A stretch of DNA of 64,000 bases from Lumbricus rubellus (GCA_945859605.1 OX243821.1:16032899-16096898), one strand, 5' to 3'. Counted from the stretch's first letter, positions 1-42,492 are shown. A program made the numbers and translations. The notes: a model not told the origin generated them from the letters alone.

Positions 1-224
1 GTCTACGCCACTGATCGCCATATCCATGCTCAGGTATAAAATAATTAGACGACCAAATTAGATTAGATTATTATTTAAGATAAGATTTGACTATAGCTGT
101 CTAGATTAAGCTTCTTAAGATGACAGGACATTAGACTCGTCTGTTCAAGGTTAATTCGCTGATACTTTGCATTGAATGTGTGCTTGAAGAACTAGAAAGG
201 TCATTTTGCATGCAGCTACAATAG

Positions 225-357
225 ACAGCAAACAACCACAAATAGCCACAAATGACCACAAACAGCCACAGCCACAAACAGCCACAAACAGCCACAAGCA
301 GCCACAAATAGCCACAAACAGCCACAAGCAGCCACAAATAGCCACAAACAGCCACAT
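225..357 (+). repeat. Minisatellite, unit about 11-16 bp (AGCCACAAACA)
   Basis: Tandem variants of AGCCACAAACA, AGCCACAAGC and AGCCACAAATA fill the interval. The reading frames through it on both strands are low-complexity artefacts. Confidence 0.85.
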
Positions 358-745
358 ATTAATTATTAAATTAATCATAAATTATCTCGAAAGGCTGATG
401 GACTTAGCAGCTAATTATTCAGATGACTTGGTGTCGCATGCACAGACATCGTGTTAAGTTGTGAATAACTTATTTCACTTTGCCAACAATACACAGATCA
501 AAGATGAGATTGGACAAGATAAGACAAGTGTTGATCAGCATGGTTGTAGATATCAGCTTGCTACTTGTTAGGTAAACAAACAGTCAAACTCCGCCCAGTA
601 GAAGATCATGCACAATCACATTGCACAATATGGATCTGAGCAACGCTAGACACTAGTAGATCGCATGCTATAAAATTGTCGGACGTGTTTGGACTGCTTA
701 GGTTATATTAACCATCAAAAAATCAATAAATCAATATTAGCCGAC

Positions 746-793
<48 letters not shown>

Positions 794-1093
794 AAAACAG
801 GCCACAACTTGTCGCAAGTATACCTAACAGGTAACAAAAAGCTCTGACCTCTTGCAGTTGAAGTAGACTATAGATTGGAATCATTGGATCAAATATTAAA
901 TTATAAAAATCGTTACATAACTTTGTAAAAAAGGCTCAGTGCTTCTTACAAAAGTAAAAAATACAGAAAATAAAAAAAATACAAAATATATGTTACAGCA
1001 AAACATTTCAATCTGACAAAGTAAAGTTAACCGCGTAAAGTAATGAATGTAGTAATAATTCTAGTCGCGTTCCGAGTATTATATTGCTCTATC

Positions 1094-1469
1094 CATAGGC
1101 GTAGGAGACGGGGGTCCAGAGGGACAAATGCCCCCCCCCAAATTTTGGGCAAGTCTGATTTTTGGGCAAGCAGACCCGGAAAAATAAAAAAGTTTTTTAA
1201 AATTTACTTTTTTCCGGGCCTTCTTGCCCGAAAAATCAGACTTGCCCGAAGAAACAAAGGTTGTCAAGGTTGTTTCGGGCAAAAAGTAACGAGAAATTTC
1301 AGAAGATTTAGGCCGGATGACTAAAAAAAGGTTGTCAGAATTTTCGGGCAAACGCAACGGGAATTTTTCTTAAGATTTCGGCCGGATGACCAAAAAAATT
1401 TCGGGCAAAAGTCTCATTTTTGGCACCCCCCCCCCCCCCCCCCCAACGCTGAAATGTCCTCTACGCCTA
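1094..1469. mobile_element. MITE with ATAGGCGTAG inverted ends
   Basis: Left end CATAGGCGTAGGAGAC and right end GTCCTCTACGCCTA are imperfect inverted repeats. TTGCTCTATC is present on both sides (1084-1093 and 1470-1479) as the likely target duplication, whose exact length is ambiguous. The interior has TTCGGGCAAA repeats and poly-C and encodes nothing. Confidence 0.7.
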
Positions 1470-2013
1470 TTGCTCTATCATACACTGCGGGTAGCCTTTT
1501 GCTCTAACTCAGCATAACGGTTTCGCCCATGATGATGATAGAGCATTTAGAAGCTGAAATATTTTTTATTCAGTGAAACTGTGCTGTATCATAGCCAAAG
1601 GCAGCCTTCTGATTGGCTGCCAATGAGTAATGATAGAGCATTATAATCCTAACTAAGTCTTGAATGGAAAAAGTTTCACAAGATAGAGCATTTAAATACA
1701 GACTTATACGTAACTAAGAGACGACCGCTTCAATCAGTTAGCTTTTTTGTTTAATGATAGAGCAAAATTAATGCTCCACTGTCACTACTGATGAAATTGA
1801 TACCAATCTCAATTTTCGAAAAAATCATAATAGAGCATCATAATTCTCAGGCGGCGACTTTAGTCCCACTCCATGGTTCATCCTATTAGAGGCACTTTAT
1901 ACATGACTTAATACAGTGCATTACTTTAAAAAATTGATGCTGTATTATGCATAGGCCTACTGTAATAGGTCGTTAACAGTTGACTGCATAACAGTTACTT
2001 TAACGAATTTCAG

Positions 2014-16127
<14,114 letters not shown>

Positions 16128-16188
16128 ACCGGAAAATGTGCAACGGATTCAATGCAATCTCGTATTTCCGGAGTAGACGTTACCGTAG

Positions 16189-16194
16189 ATTAAA
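16189..16194 (+). promoter_or_regulatory. Candidate poly(A) signal of receptor A
   Basis: ATTAAA 62 bases after the receptor A stop codon, within the usual distance for a short 3' UTR. No cleavage site was confirmed. Confidence 0.35.
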
Positions 16195-16255
16195 TACATT
16201 TCGTGTGTTTGACTGTAGTTCTATGTGGATAAATCTCTGCAATAAGTTTATAAAG

Positions 16256-16366
16256 GAGACTCAGTAGACTCAATAGACTCAATAGACTCAATAAACTCAA
16301 TAGACTCAATAGACTCAATAAACTCAATAGACTCACTAGACTCAACAGACTCCATAGACTCAATCA
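16256..16366 (+). repeat. 10-bp tandem repeat (AATAGACTCA)
   Basis: About eleven copies of AATAGACTCA/AATAAACTCA immediately downstream of the receptor A gene. Confidence 0.9.
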
Positions 16367-17335
16367 TTCAACTCGGTATCCATGATTCGTTTCCGTCCAT
16401 TCAGTTTTTAGATTAATCTATAGATCAATAATTCGTAACTGGACACCGGCCTATTAGGCCCTCTATGACTACCGGGGGTATGTGTTTTTCACATAATTCT
16501 AATATTATATGGACCTTTGTATATGTATATGTGTTTCAGCACATTTTATGTCTATTCATTTTGTTTTCAATTGTGATTCATTTTACTTCGAACTAATAAT
16601 CTTAGGGTCTAATGACAAATGATAATTAGGCCTATATTAAATAATAATAATGTCAAAAATAATAACAACAAATTAAAATATTTATATAATGAAAAAAAAT
16701 ACTAAACAATGATGATGATGATGGTGGTGGTGGTGATGATGATGACGACGACGATGATGATGATGATGATGACGATGATGATGATGATGATGATGACAGT
16801 GATAATTTATATGCGAAGATAATGAAAATAATGATAATTATGATAATATTATCGGAAAATCAGTTTTACTTTTACATGTAAAGTAATTTCTTTGATCCCG
16901 AGGGAGCCGCCTAAAATTTTATTGCGATTCAATTATTAAGCGATTTTCACAGCTAACATACTCAACATTTTTTATTCGTGTAGTGATCATCCTCTAGCGG
17001 CCTAGCCTCAGTCGGCTACTCATAGGTATAAGTTTCTTGCAAATGCGCCACAAAGATTCTCAGAATGAATGAAAGCTTAAGTCGTGGTATGAATACGAAC
17101 ATTTATCAATAGGCCTACTTGATGCAGTCCAGAGTCCAGACATTACGTGAGAGAGTCCAGACAGTCATAGTTTGTAATAATATATAAAAAAATTCCGAAA
17201 TAGAATATGTAAGCTTATATTACTAACAAGTCACACCTGCAAAGCTTCCATATAAATTATTTCTGTCGACCTTGCCCATTGACACTGACCAATGTATTAT
17301 ACTAGGCATCAGTTTGTTGTCACCGTCTGTTTGTA

Positions 17336-17541
17336 TGTGCACTTGTTATAGCGCCCCTTCAAGCTCTCTCTACTCAGAGGCGCTCCCGATGCAGAGCGGA
17401 CACTGCATCGGAGTTTCACGCCGAAGCGCTGAGCAATTGTGAGTGAAGGACTTGCCCAAGATCCTTACGCGGCGAGGTGGATTCGAACCTCGGACCTTTC
17501 GGCTCCAAGGCAACGACGCCACCACTACACCACCGCGCCCC
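17336..17541 (-). mobile_element. tRNA-derived SINE (family 1)
   Basis: The minus strand starts GGGGCGCGGTGGTGTAGTGG (A box) and GGTTCGAATCC (B box), then AAGTCCTTCACTCACAATTG, and ends GGAGCGCCTCTGAGTAGAGA...GGGGCGCTATAACAAGTGCA. Nearly identical copies lie at 17835, 19636 and 33178. Confidence 0.88.
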
Positions 17542-17579
17542 ACCGTCGTCAGGAATAATCACCATGTCTTCAGAAAAAG

Positions 17580-17830
17580 CGACTGAATTCGATGGGATAC
17601 TTGCTACGGATGGGCGAGGATAGGAGAGCCAACTAGGCAGTGAAATGGATTCCCGAAGGGAAGCGTGGGAGAAGAAGACCAAGAAAGAATACATGAAGGA
17701 GACCATACGACAGGATCTACTGTGTCTGGAAATGACGTTAGAGGACGCTGTAGAGGTGTTGATGGATAGATGAGAATGGAGAACCTATGTTGCTCGATGT
17801 GTGCAGTCCTGCACGGGAAGAACTAAGTAA
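17580..17830 (+). pseudogene. LINE RT C-terminal fragment
   Basis: The plus strand encodes WEKKTKKEYMKETIRQDLL, then LEDAVEVLMDR, a stop, and EWRTYVARC. This is the GRP..Y.e.I..DL...DR..Wr..V end of RTE-type elements, with an in-frame stop. It is sandwiched between two SINEs. Confidence 0.65.
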
Positions 17831-17834
17831 CTTG

Positions 17835-18045
17835 TATGTGCACTTGTTATAGCGCCCCTTCAAGCTCTCTCTACTCAGAGGCGCTCCAGAATGCAGAGTG
17901 GAACACTGCATCGGAGTTTCACGCCGAAGCGCCGAGCAATTGTGAGTGAAGGACTTGCCCAAGGCCCTTACGCGGCGAGGTGGATTCGAACCTCGAACCG
18001 TCCGGCTCCAAGGCAACGACGCCACCACTACACCACCACTCCCCA
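17835..18045 (-). mobile_element. tRNA-derived SINE (family 1)
   Basis: Second near-identical copy, with the same A/B boxes on the minus strand and TATAGCGCCCCTTCAAGC at its 3' end. Confidence 0.87.
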
Positions 18046-18889
18046 CATATAAGTAAGTAAGTAAATAAGGAATTAGTGTGATCTCATAACGATCCCTCAC
18101 CGCCAATGATACATAACCACCGTCAGAATGGCGCGTCACCAAATTTCTTTGCGTGGATTAGTCTTGAAGCGTCACAAAGGCCTACATGGGGGTCTCTCAT
18201 AATGCATTCGTGATTGCCCGATAAGCTTAGGCCTATAGTTCAATTTTTTCAGCAAGCACTTTAACTGCATTGAACAAAACGTGAGTCAGAAAACAAGTAA
18301 CCTCCCTTTTAACTCGTGGGTAAAGCACCGCACAAAGGCTTGGCTAGAAGTTAGATCTACGCATCGGTGAGCACACGCAAGCAAGTAGTCAGTCACAGCC
18401 ACGATTCCTTGCTAAGAATTGGCTTTTCATATGTAAATACTCTATTTGTAATCGTAGGGCAACCAGCCTGTTAACCCAATTCACGCAGATCTACATGTAA
18501 GACTACGCAACGGGAAAAGAACATTGGATTTTACACTGACTGTTTGCTAAGCCTCAGGTAAAGACAAACCGTACGACAATAGGAAAATGTTCTTTTCTTG
18601 AACTTGGAATTATTGATACATAAAATAGTGCTTGACATTTTGCGATGCATATGTAATTTGGTTGGGTTCTTAATCCTATGATTCGTAATGCTATTAATGC
18701 ACACCAAGCAAAGGTTCTAACGCAACCAGGAAGTTAGATCCGGAATACAATCACTACAACCCGTTTCACGAACATTTAGAAGTTGCTGAACAGATCTAAC
18801 AGATCTAAAGAGGTAATTGCAAACTTCTTAATCTGGTCTATGGTATTTAAAGTCGAAAACTGACCTCTGTATTGTTTAACGTGCTCTAT

Positions 18890-19275
18890 GCTCTAAACTG
18901 CTTTCTGGTTTAACACTAGTCTTTCTTAGGTGATAGTGTTCTCTGGTTAAAACTTGTTACTGGTTAAACTGTTCTTTGGTTAAAACTTACATACATACAT
19001 ACATACATACATTGGTTAAAACTTGTTACTGGTTACACTGTCCTCTGGTTAAAACTTGTTACTGGTTAAACTGTTCTCTGGTTTAAAATGTTCTCTAGTT
19101 TAGATGGTTCTCTGGTTGAGACTGTTCTCGGGTCAAAACTGCGTTCTGGATTAAGTTGCTACCTATACGTTCTCTAGCTTAGACTGTTCTCTGGTTGACA
19201 CTGCTCTCTGGTTAAAAGTTAGAACTGCTTCCTGATTTAAACTGCAATCTGGTTAAAACTTTCTTTGTTTTAAAT
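18890..19275 (+). repeat. Degenerate minisatellite of about 18-20 bp (CTGGTTAAAACT)
   Basis: Repeated CTCTGGTTAAAACTGTT/TTACTGGTTA units, with a short ACAT run at 18988-19011. Confidence 0.8.
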
Positions 19276-19635
19276 TACTCGGTGGCTTATCGCTGTTCAT
19301 TGAGTGTTCAACTGTTCAACTTTCAATTCTCTTATGTTGACGGATGATGTGTTCAAGTCCCTTCCTTCTGGGAGAACGCAATTATGTTTATATCGAAAAA
19401 GGACTTGCTCAAATTTTCATGTTCGAGGTTCCTCAAATCAATGTTTGAACACATGGGTGGTGGGACCTCTAAATGTATGCAGATTTCAAAAATCTTTTCA
19501 CCCAATTTAATCTTAATCACAATGGAACACAAGCCAAACCCACACGTACAGCTCTTTTCATATAGGCCTAGGCCTACTTAAAATCTTTGCAATGCATTTG
19601 TGTCGCACCCTAACACTCATACATACGTATGTATG

Positions 19636-19857
19636 TGCACTTGTTATGTATGTGCACTTGTTATAGCGCCCCTTCAAGCTCTCTCTACTCAGAGGCGCTC
19701 CCGATGCAGAGCGGACACTGCATCGGAGTTTCACACCGAAGCGCTGAGCAATTGTAAGTGAAGGACTTGCCCAAGGTCCTTACGCGGGGAGGTGGATTCG
19801 AACCTCGGACCTTCCGGCTCCAAGGCAACGACGCCACCACTAGACCACCGCGCCCCA
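19636..19857 (-). mobile_element. tRNA-derived SINE (family 1)
   Basis: Third copy in this intergenic region. GTATGTGCACTTGTTAT is duplicated at its 3' edge (19628-19660). Confidence 0.87.
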
Positions 19858-20164
19858 CAATTAAATTCTGTTTAGAATGTCATACTTACTGCGCTACTAG
19901 TCATCCTCGTTTCGGTAATATTCTTACCATAGATTTACTTCCTGATTCAACATTGACATTCGTTAAAAGTGCAGGCAACCGTAGCGCATGAGAATGAACA
20001 GCAGCGGACCGGACACCGAAGGCAGGCATGGAACACCTTAACGTGTATTATAGCTTACCTGCTTTTGAACTGCATGAAAGCAGTAGGCCCTACATGTAGT
20101 TTTGTGCAACAAGGAAGAAATTCGGCGACATAATATATTGAACGCAATGCACAAGAGCAGTAAT

Positions 20165-20332
20165 CATGGGCGGAGTTTGGTTTCCGTTATTGGGAGGGCT
20201 AACCCCGGGTCTGGGCTTTCTTAGGGGGGCTAACCCCGAAAAAAGATACCATTTTCATGGTAAAAAAGTTGAATCTGGGCCTTCTTGGGGGGGGCTTAGC
20301 TCCCCCTAGCCCCCTGATAAACTCCGCCCATG
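20165..20332. mobile_element. hAT-like MITE (168 bp)
   Basis: Perfect inverted ends CATGGGCGGAGTTT and AAACTCCGCCCATG, flanked by an exact 8-bp duplication GCAGTAAT (20157-20164 and 20333-20340). Confidence 0.88.
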
Positions 20333-20799
20333 GCAGTAATTAATCAAACCCTGAAGGGCTTGAGACAGCTCCAGAGGGTACACACCCAAAGAAGCATAGC
20401 CATTTATTGCCTAGCGTGCACCCTCTCAACTCGTCAGACCAGTCATGCAAACTAACTAGATTCTCAATATGATTTTATTTACTTGCAGATAAGCTCACAA
20501 ACCTGCGGTTAAGGATTTTCTTACTTCGGTGGAAAGTAATATTGTCAAATTTATAACATACACATATTACACATACACACACATGGGGAATGTTTGTGTA
20601 GTGTTTATGTGAAAGTGGTTCTGTTAGATGCTTGAAGGTAGGTTATTGTTATTATTGCATAATTATTGCTGTTACTGCTATTTATGACCCGAGGTATAAT
20701 TATTATAATCCCTCAGTGGAATTTCTGCACTTTTAATAAAATTATTATTATTATCATTATTATTATTATTAATATTATCATTATTGTTGTTGTTAGTAT

Positions 20800-21547
<748 letters not shown>

Positions 21548-21678
21548 GACGCACTAATGAGCTGATGAGCTTGAAGATGTTCCTTATCGGTCTTCAAACT
21601 TTTTGCCCAACTAAACCTTGCAACTGGTTTTTGTGTTCTTACAGTTGTGCGGTCCACAGAAACTTCGGACAGGTGACT

Positions 21679-36594
<14,916 letters not shown>

Positions 36595-37147
36595 CGGTTT
36601 GCCTATTAACTCTTTCTAAAAAAAGTCGTGGTGATATTAAGATATTAAACGTAATCCTATAGGCCTAAGCTTATGTATTAGGCCTATATTATCTGGCCTG
36701 CCAGACTCTCCGGATATTGACCCACTGCCTATCGATTTTTGTTTTGATTGAGCGCCTGTGAATAAGCTGGTTCCCGATACATCGCTTCTGTGGGCGCTGC
36801 AGAAGTTTCGAGATTACGATTACGATTCTCTTTAGATCTCTTCGTCAATCCAACCTGTGTGCCATAAAATGGCATAAACGTTAAATCCCATGCAATGGCG
36901 TATCATTTATTTCGCCAAAACGATAGATTACCCTTATTCACGCTTATTGCTTTTTAAAGCAGACGGTGTAAGAACTTGCCTTGAGTCTATAATTATGATA
37001 GATTTAACGCTAAAATGCCTCATTTATTGTTTAATAATAATAAAATGGATGAGGTTTAGCCGTTCCAGGCACATTGCTTTTAATATTTTATAAGCCCATG
37101 GGGGAACGAAGTACCTCAGGCAAAAAACATAATAATAATAATAGGCC

Positions 37148-37208
<61 letters not shown>

Positions 37209-37391
37209 TCTACTACTACTACTAATAATACTAGCTATAGTAAATAATAATAATTAAATAATAATAATTAAGATAATAATAAGTTTTAAACAATAGTTAG
37301 CAATGAAGTCCCTGAGGGATCCTAAATACATCGGAGGAAAATAATAATAATTGTAGTAGTAGAAGTAGCAGTAATAATAGTAGTAGTAGTA

Positions 37392-37423
<32 letters not shown>

Positions 37424-37850
37424 TATCATTATCCTGTTCTTAAGTCCTCCCGACTTACAACCCTTATTAAGTCCTCATTTTCATTTATTTTAGTAAAACG
37501 CCAGTGTTTCAAAACTTACGCATCTTATTGTTTTGAAATTTTGCACCACGCCTTGTAATATATTAATCTACTAATATCCAGGTTTTCTTCGAAAAATATC
37601 TGTTAACAGCAAATATAACTTTTAAACGTGAGCACATTAGAAATCTAAAGTCCTCACGACTGATGAAGGTAATAATCGCTGTCGCTTTTATACCCATTGG
37701 CTCCTCTTCTTATGCTTTCTGGCCCACAAGGTCGACATATTCGATTTTACACTAACGCCACGCTTAAGTACTCACGAGTGTCGTCCTAATCGTGAATGTA
37801 ATTATACATAACCGTACATCATTATAAACTACGTCCGTCAGGCTCAATGT
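36595..37850. other. Downstream flank of receptor B without recognisable exons
   Basis: AT-rich, with AAT runs (37127-37208 and 37375-37425) and the GTCCCTGAGGGATCC repeat at 37308. Searched by eye for kinase motifs (GxGx[17 protein letters not shown]); none seen. AATAAA occurs near 37036 as a possible poly(A) signal. Confidence 0.55.
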
Positions 37851-39970
37851 CCGTCTGCCTGCCTATCTGTCCGCCTGTCAATCTCTCAGTCTGTGCGTCT
37901 GTCCCTTTGCTTGTCAGTCTCCATGTCTGTTGGGCTGTCTGTCTGTATGTCTGTCTGTGTGTCTGTCTGTCTGCCAGTGCGTATGTTCGTTGATCAGTCC
38001 GCCTGCATGCCAACCTCTCAGTCCGTGCGTCTGTCCCTTTGCTTGTCAGTCTCCATGTCTGTTGGGCTGTGTGTCTGTCTGTCTGTATGTCTGTCTGTGT
38101 GTCTGTGTGTCTGTCTGTCTGCCAGTGCGTATGTTCGTTGATCAGTCCGCCTGTCAACCTCTCAGTCCGTGAGTCTGTCCCTTTGCTTGTCAGTCTCCAT
38201 GTCTGTTGGGCTGTGTGTCTGTCTGTCTGTATGTCTGTCTGTGTGTCTGTCTGTCTGTATGTATGTCTGTCTGTGTGTATGTCTGTCTGTGTGTCTGTCT
38301 GTCTGCCAGTGCGTATGTTCGTTGATCAGTCCGCCTGCCAACCTCTCAGTCCGTGCGTCTGTCCCTTTGCTTGTCAGTCTCCATGTCTGTTGGGCTGTGT
38401 GTCCGTCTGTCTGTATGTCTGTCTGTGTGTCTGTCTGTGCGTATGTTCGTTGATCAGTCCGCCTGCATGCCAACCTCTCAGTCCTTGCGTCTGTCCCTTT
38501 GCTTGTCAGTCTCCATGTCTGTTTGGCTGTGTGTCTGTCTGTCTGTGTGTCTGTGTGTCTGTCTGCCAGTGCGTATGTTCGTTGATCAGTCCGCCTGTCA
38601 ACCTCTCAGTCCGTGCGTCTGTCCCTTTGCTTGTCAGTCTCCATGTCTGTTTGGCTGTGTGTCTGTCTGTCTGTATGTCTGTCTGTGTGTCTGTGTGTCT
38701 GTCTGTGTGTCTGTGTGCCTGTCTGTCTGCCAGTGCGTATGTTCGTTGATCAGTCCGCCTGCCAACCTCTCAGTCCGTGCGTCTGTCCTTTTGCTTGTCA
38801 GTCTCCATGTCTGTTTGGCTGTGTGTCTGTCTGTCTGTATGTCTGTCTGTCTGTCTATATGTCTGTCTGTGTGTCTGTGTGTCTGTCTGTCTGTGCGTAT
38901 GTTCGTTGATCAGTCCGCCTGTCAACCTCTCAGTCCGTGCGTCTGTCCCTTTGCCTGTCAGTCTCCTTGTCTGTTGGGCTGTGTGTCTGTGTGTGTGTCT
39001 GTCTGTGTGTGTGTCTGTGTGTCTGTCTGCCAGTGCGTGTGTTCGTTGATCAGTCCGCCTGTCAACCTCTCAGTCCGTGCGTCTGTCCCTTTGCCTGTCA
39101 GTCTCCTTGTCTGTTGGGCTGTGTGTCTGTCTGTGTGTGTGTCTGTCTGTCTGTGTGTCTGTCTGCCAGTGCGTGTGTTCGTTGATCAGTCCGCCTGCCA
39201 ACCTCTCAGTCCGTGCGTCTGTACATTTGCTTGTCAGTCTCCATGTCTGTTGGGCTGTGTGTGTCTGTCTGTGTGTCTGTCTGTGTGTCTGTATGTCTGT
39301 CTGTGTGTCTGTGTGTCTGTCTGTCTGCCAGTGCGTATGTTCGTTGCTCAGTCCGCCCTCCAACCTCTCAGTCCGTGCGTCTGTTCCTTTGCTTGTCAGT
39401 CTCCATGTCTGTATGTCTGTCTGTGTGTCTGTCTGTCTATCTGTCTGTCTGTCTGTCTGTCTGTCAGTGCGTATGTTTGTTGGTCATTCCGCCTGCCAAC
39501 CTCTCAGTCCGTGCGTCTGTCCCTTTGCCTGTCAGTCTCCATGTCTGTTGGTCGGTTCGCCAGCCTACTTGTCCGTCTGTGTGTTTGTCTCGCTATCTGT
39601 CTGAACGTACGTCTGCTGTTCATTTCGTCTGCTCTCGTGTCCTTCTGTGTGTCTGTCTCTCCGTACGTATGTTCGTTGATCAGTCCGCCTGCCAACCTCT
39701 GCTCACCTGTCCGTCCGTATGTCTGTTCGTCTTTGTGTTATTCAGTCCGCCTGCCTACCTGTCAGTCTGCGTGTCTGTCCGTTTGTACGTATATCTGCTG
39801 CTCACTCCGCAATGCGTCCGCATGTCTGTCCGTCCAAATGTCAGTGCGTTTGCTTTTTGGTAAGGCCGTCTGTCTACCTGTCCGTCTGTCTGTCTGTATG
39901 TATGTCTGCTCGTCAGTCCGTCTGCCTACCTGTCTGTCTGTGTGCCCGCTCGCGTGTATGTCGGCGCGTG
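37850..39970 (+). repeat. CTGT-rich complex satellite, unit about 130-190 bp
   Basis: At least eleven units. Each contains GTTCGTTGATCAGTCCGCCT, AACCTCTCAGTCCGTGCGTC, CTTGTCAGTCTCCATGTCTG and a variable CTGT/GTGT tract that changes the unit length. The 546-codon Cys/Val/Ser frame at 38353-39993 and its neighbours are by-products of the repeat. Confidence 0.93.
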
Positions 39971-39985
39971 AATCTGTTATTCTTA

Positions 39986-41780
39986 CGATTTAAAGACGCT
40001 TATTTTTCCAATGCCGAGTTAATAACTTTGGAAGCACCAAATCACGATAAAGTCTTCACCCGTGTCGACTTAATAGTGATTTCAGACAAAGTTACTTTGA
40101 TGGTAATAATTATTGTCTCCTTCAACTTCATTGAACAGTTGAATGATATAACGGTTAGCCTAAGGCTGAATGTTCGTCTCTATGCCTGTCCTTCCCGATG
40201 TCGGTTTTCTGTCTGTCCTTCGCTCTTTGTGGCCATCCTATCATCTGCCTCTTTGTCTATGCGCCCATGACTTTTATGTGTGCGTGTGTCCGTTTGAATG
40301 TCTGCGCGCATGTCTGATTGTCACTCGGTCTCTCCGTCTGCCCACCTGTCTGTCTGGGTGCCTGCCCCTCTGTCTGCGCGTATGCATGTTGGTCTGTCCG
40401 ATTCCCTACATGTATATCTGTGTGCCCGCCTGCCTAAAGTGTGGATGTCTGGCCGTCAAGTAATACTTAGCATAGTAATAGCAGGAAATAATGCCAATCT
40501 GTCTGTGTGTTTGTCCGTCTGTGTGTTTATACTATCTCCGTTGGGCAGTCCTCCTGAGGCTCCTGTCTACCTGTGCGTCCGTGTGTATGTTCGTCTGTAT
40601 GTCTGTCGGTCAGTCCGCTTGCCTACTTTTATGCATGTGTGTCTGTACGTATGTCCGCTGGTCAGTCCGCCTGTCTACCTGCCCGTCTGTGCGTCTGTCC
40701 GTCTGTATGTCAGTGCGTATATTTGTTGTTCTGTCCGACTGCCTATCTGTCCGACAGTGTGTATGTCCTTCTTTCTGTCTACGTGTTAGTAACACAGATG
40801 CGTCGCCTTAATCGCGATTTAAAGTCGGTTATTATTCCAATACCGAACTCATAATAATGGAAATCACCAAATCACGAGTAAGTCCTCAGAGCGTGTCGAC
40901 TTAATAGTGATATCAAGCACAGTTGGTGTTATGAGAATTCTTCTTCAACGTCATTGAACAGTGGAGTTTACTTTTAAGGCTGAATGTTAGTTTCTATTTC
41001 TGTCCATCCCGTTGTCTGTCTTTCTCTCTGTCCTCCGGTAATAAAATTGTGGCTGTTTTATCGTCTGTGTGTATGTCAGTACGTATGTCTGTTGGTCATG
41101 CCGACTGCCTACCACTATGTCTGTGTGTCTGTCAGTCAGTCTGTATATCAGTGCGCATGTTTGTTGGTCAATCCGCCTGTGTCTGCGTGTATTTCTGTCT
41201 ACCTGTATGTAAGTGTGTCTGTCTGTCTGTATGTACGTCTATTTGCTGTTGAATCCGCTTGCCTACTTCTATGTCTGTGTGTCTGTCCGTCCGTATGTCA
41301 GTGCATATGTTTGTTGGTCAGGCTTTCTGACAACCTGACCGTGTCTGTGACACTGTGTGTCTGTCCGTCTGTACCTGTACTATGTTTGTTCTTGTCTCTG
41401 TCTATGCGTCCAAGAGTTTTTGCGTAAAAGTGCATGACATTGTGTCCGGCTGTATGCACGTAACTTTGATGGTTTATGCGCCTGAAAACTTCTCGGGCTG
41501 TGTGTTTGTCCCTCTGTCTATCTGCCCGTATAAGTCCGTTGGGCTGTCCGCCTGACAAGCTGTCTGTCTGTGTGCCTGTCCGTCTGTCTGTCTACGCGAA
41601 AGTCTGTTGTTCTGTCCGACTGCCTACCTGTCTGTCCTCCTGCATCCATGTTTGTCCGTTTGCCTGTCATTCTACCTGTCTAGGCGTGTCTTTTGGTCTG
41701 TCCGTCTGCGTACCTGTCTGTCTTTGTGTCTATGCGTCTCCTTGCGATCATGTATGCTGGTCGTGTAGCTTCCCTGCTGG
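39986..41780 (+). repeat. Higher-order satellite units with unique spacers
   Basis: A spacer starting CGATTTAAAG, with CACCAAATCACGA and GTGTCGACTTAATAGTGAT, recurs at 39986 and 40812 (about 826 bp apart) and at about 51826. Each is followed by AGGCTGAATGTT and a diverged CTGT block. Confidence 0.85.
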
Positions 41781-42190
41781 CCTTTGTCATTAGGGTAACA
41801 TTAGGTGATAGGAGAACAGAGACGACTTCAAACTCTTTGTATGCTGCATTGATGTATCCTTGAGTTGACTCTCGGCCACCTACATGTAAATACCAAACGA
41901 ACCCTAGCTTCACCGAGCCCCGAACATCGAACATATCCGATAATCACCTCAAACAATTAGCGATGCAACCCATTAGGCTATCCAGATGTCCAGTTGCGCG
42001 TATTCACCTTACCTCGATCCAGCCCTCACTCCGTCCCTCGTGTATGGCTGGACCAGGCGGGTCTTTGTCTAGCTGTGAGGTTTGAGGTGATTAAGTGCTA
42101 TAATTATAGTTATATTGAAGTATTCCTGGAAATTTGTTTTTCGCCCCTTCCCCAATCAAAGGTGCCTCGCGAGGTGAGGGCTGGGTGGGG
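40978..42190 (+). repeat. Segmental duplication, copy 1
   Basis: Shares an ordered series of landmarks with 51987-53150: AAGGCTGAATGTTAG, TTCTGTCCATCCCGTTGTC, GTGCATGACATTGTGTCC, TAGGGTAACATTAGG, AACATATCCGATAATCACC. It leads into a CATG/ACAT array, as copy 2 does. Confidence 0.88.
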
Positions 42191-42204
42191 GCATGCGTGA
42201 GTAA

Positions 42205-42492
42205 GTGCATGCATGCATGCATGCATGCATACATACATACATACATACTGTAACATACATACTTACATGTATACATACATGCATACATACATACATACAT
42301 ACATACATACATACATACATACATACATACATACATACATACATACATACATACATACATACATACATACATACATACATACATACATACATACATACAT
42401 ACATACATACATACATACATACATACATACATACATACATACATACATGTACATACATACATACATACATACATACATACATACATACATAC
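42205..42492 (+). repeat. (ACAT)n array
   Basis: TGCA then about 65 ACAT units. It is inverted relative to the ATGT array at 42690-42940. Confidence 0.95.

Larger units (their letters stand above)
1..2013. other. Non-coding 5' region of the window
   Basis: No exon homologous to receptor B exons 1-2 was recognised. It holds a CCACAAACAG-type minisatellite (225-357), a TA tract (about 750-790), a MITE (1094-1469) and spaced GATAGAGCAT motifs (1537-1838). It should be intron or upstream sequence of receptor A. Confidence 0.5.

Noticed and set aside
1..33. Possible end of a receptor A exon before ctcag|gtataa
   Set aside because: The phase would fit, but the residues show no similarity to receptor B exon 2 and only 33 bases are available.
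1043..1357. Overlapping frames of about 92 codons on both strands
   Set aside because: Both lie within the MITE 1094-1469 and reflect its inverted repeat composition.
37850..39970. Regularly spaced conserved blocks resembling a CRISPR array
   Set aside because: Eukaryotic context, variable spacing of 130-190 bp, and 'spacers' that are all CTGT repeats rather than unique sequence.
38353..39993. 546-codon open frame and several overlapping frames of 80-240 codons
   Set aside because: They run through the CTGT satellite in all frames, have no domain, and owe their length to scarcity of stop trinucleotides in the repeat.
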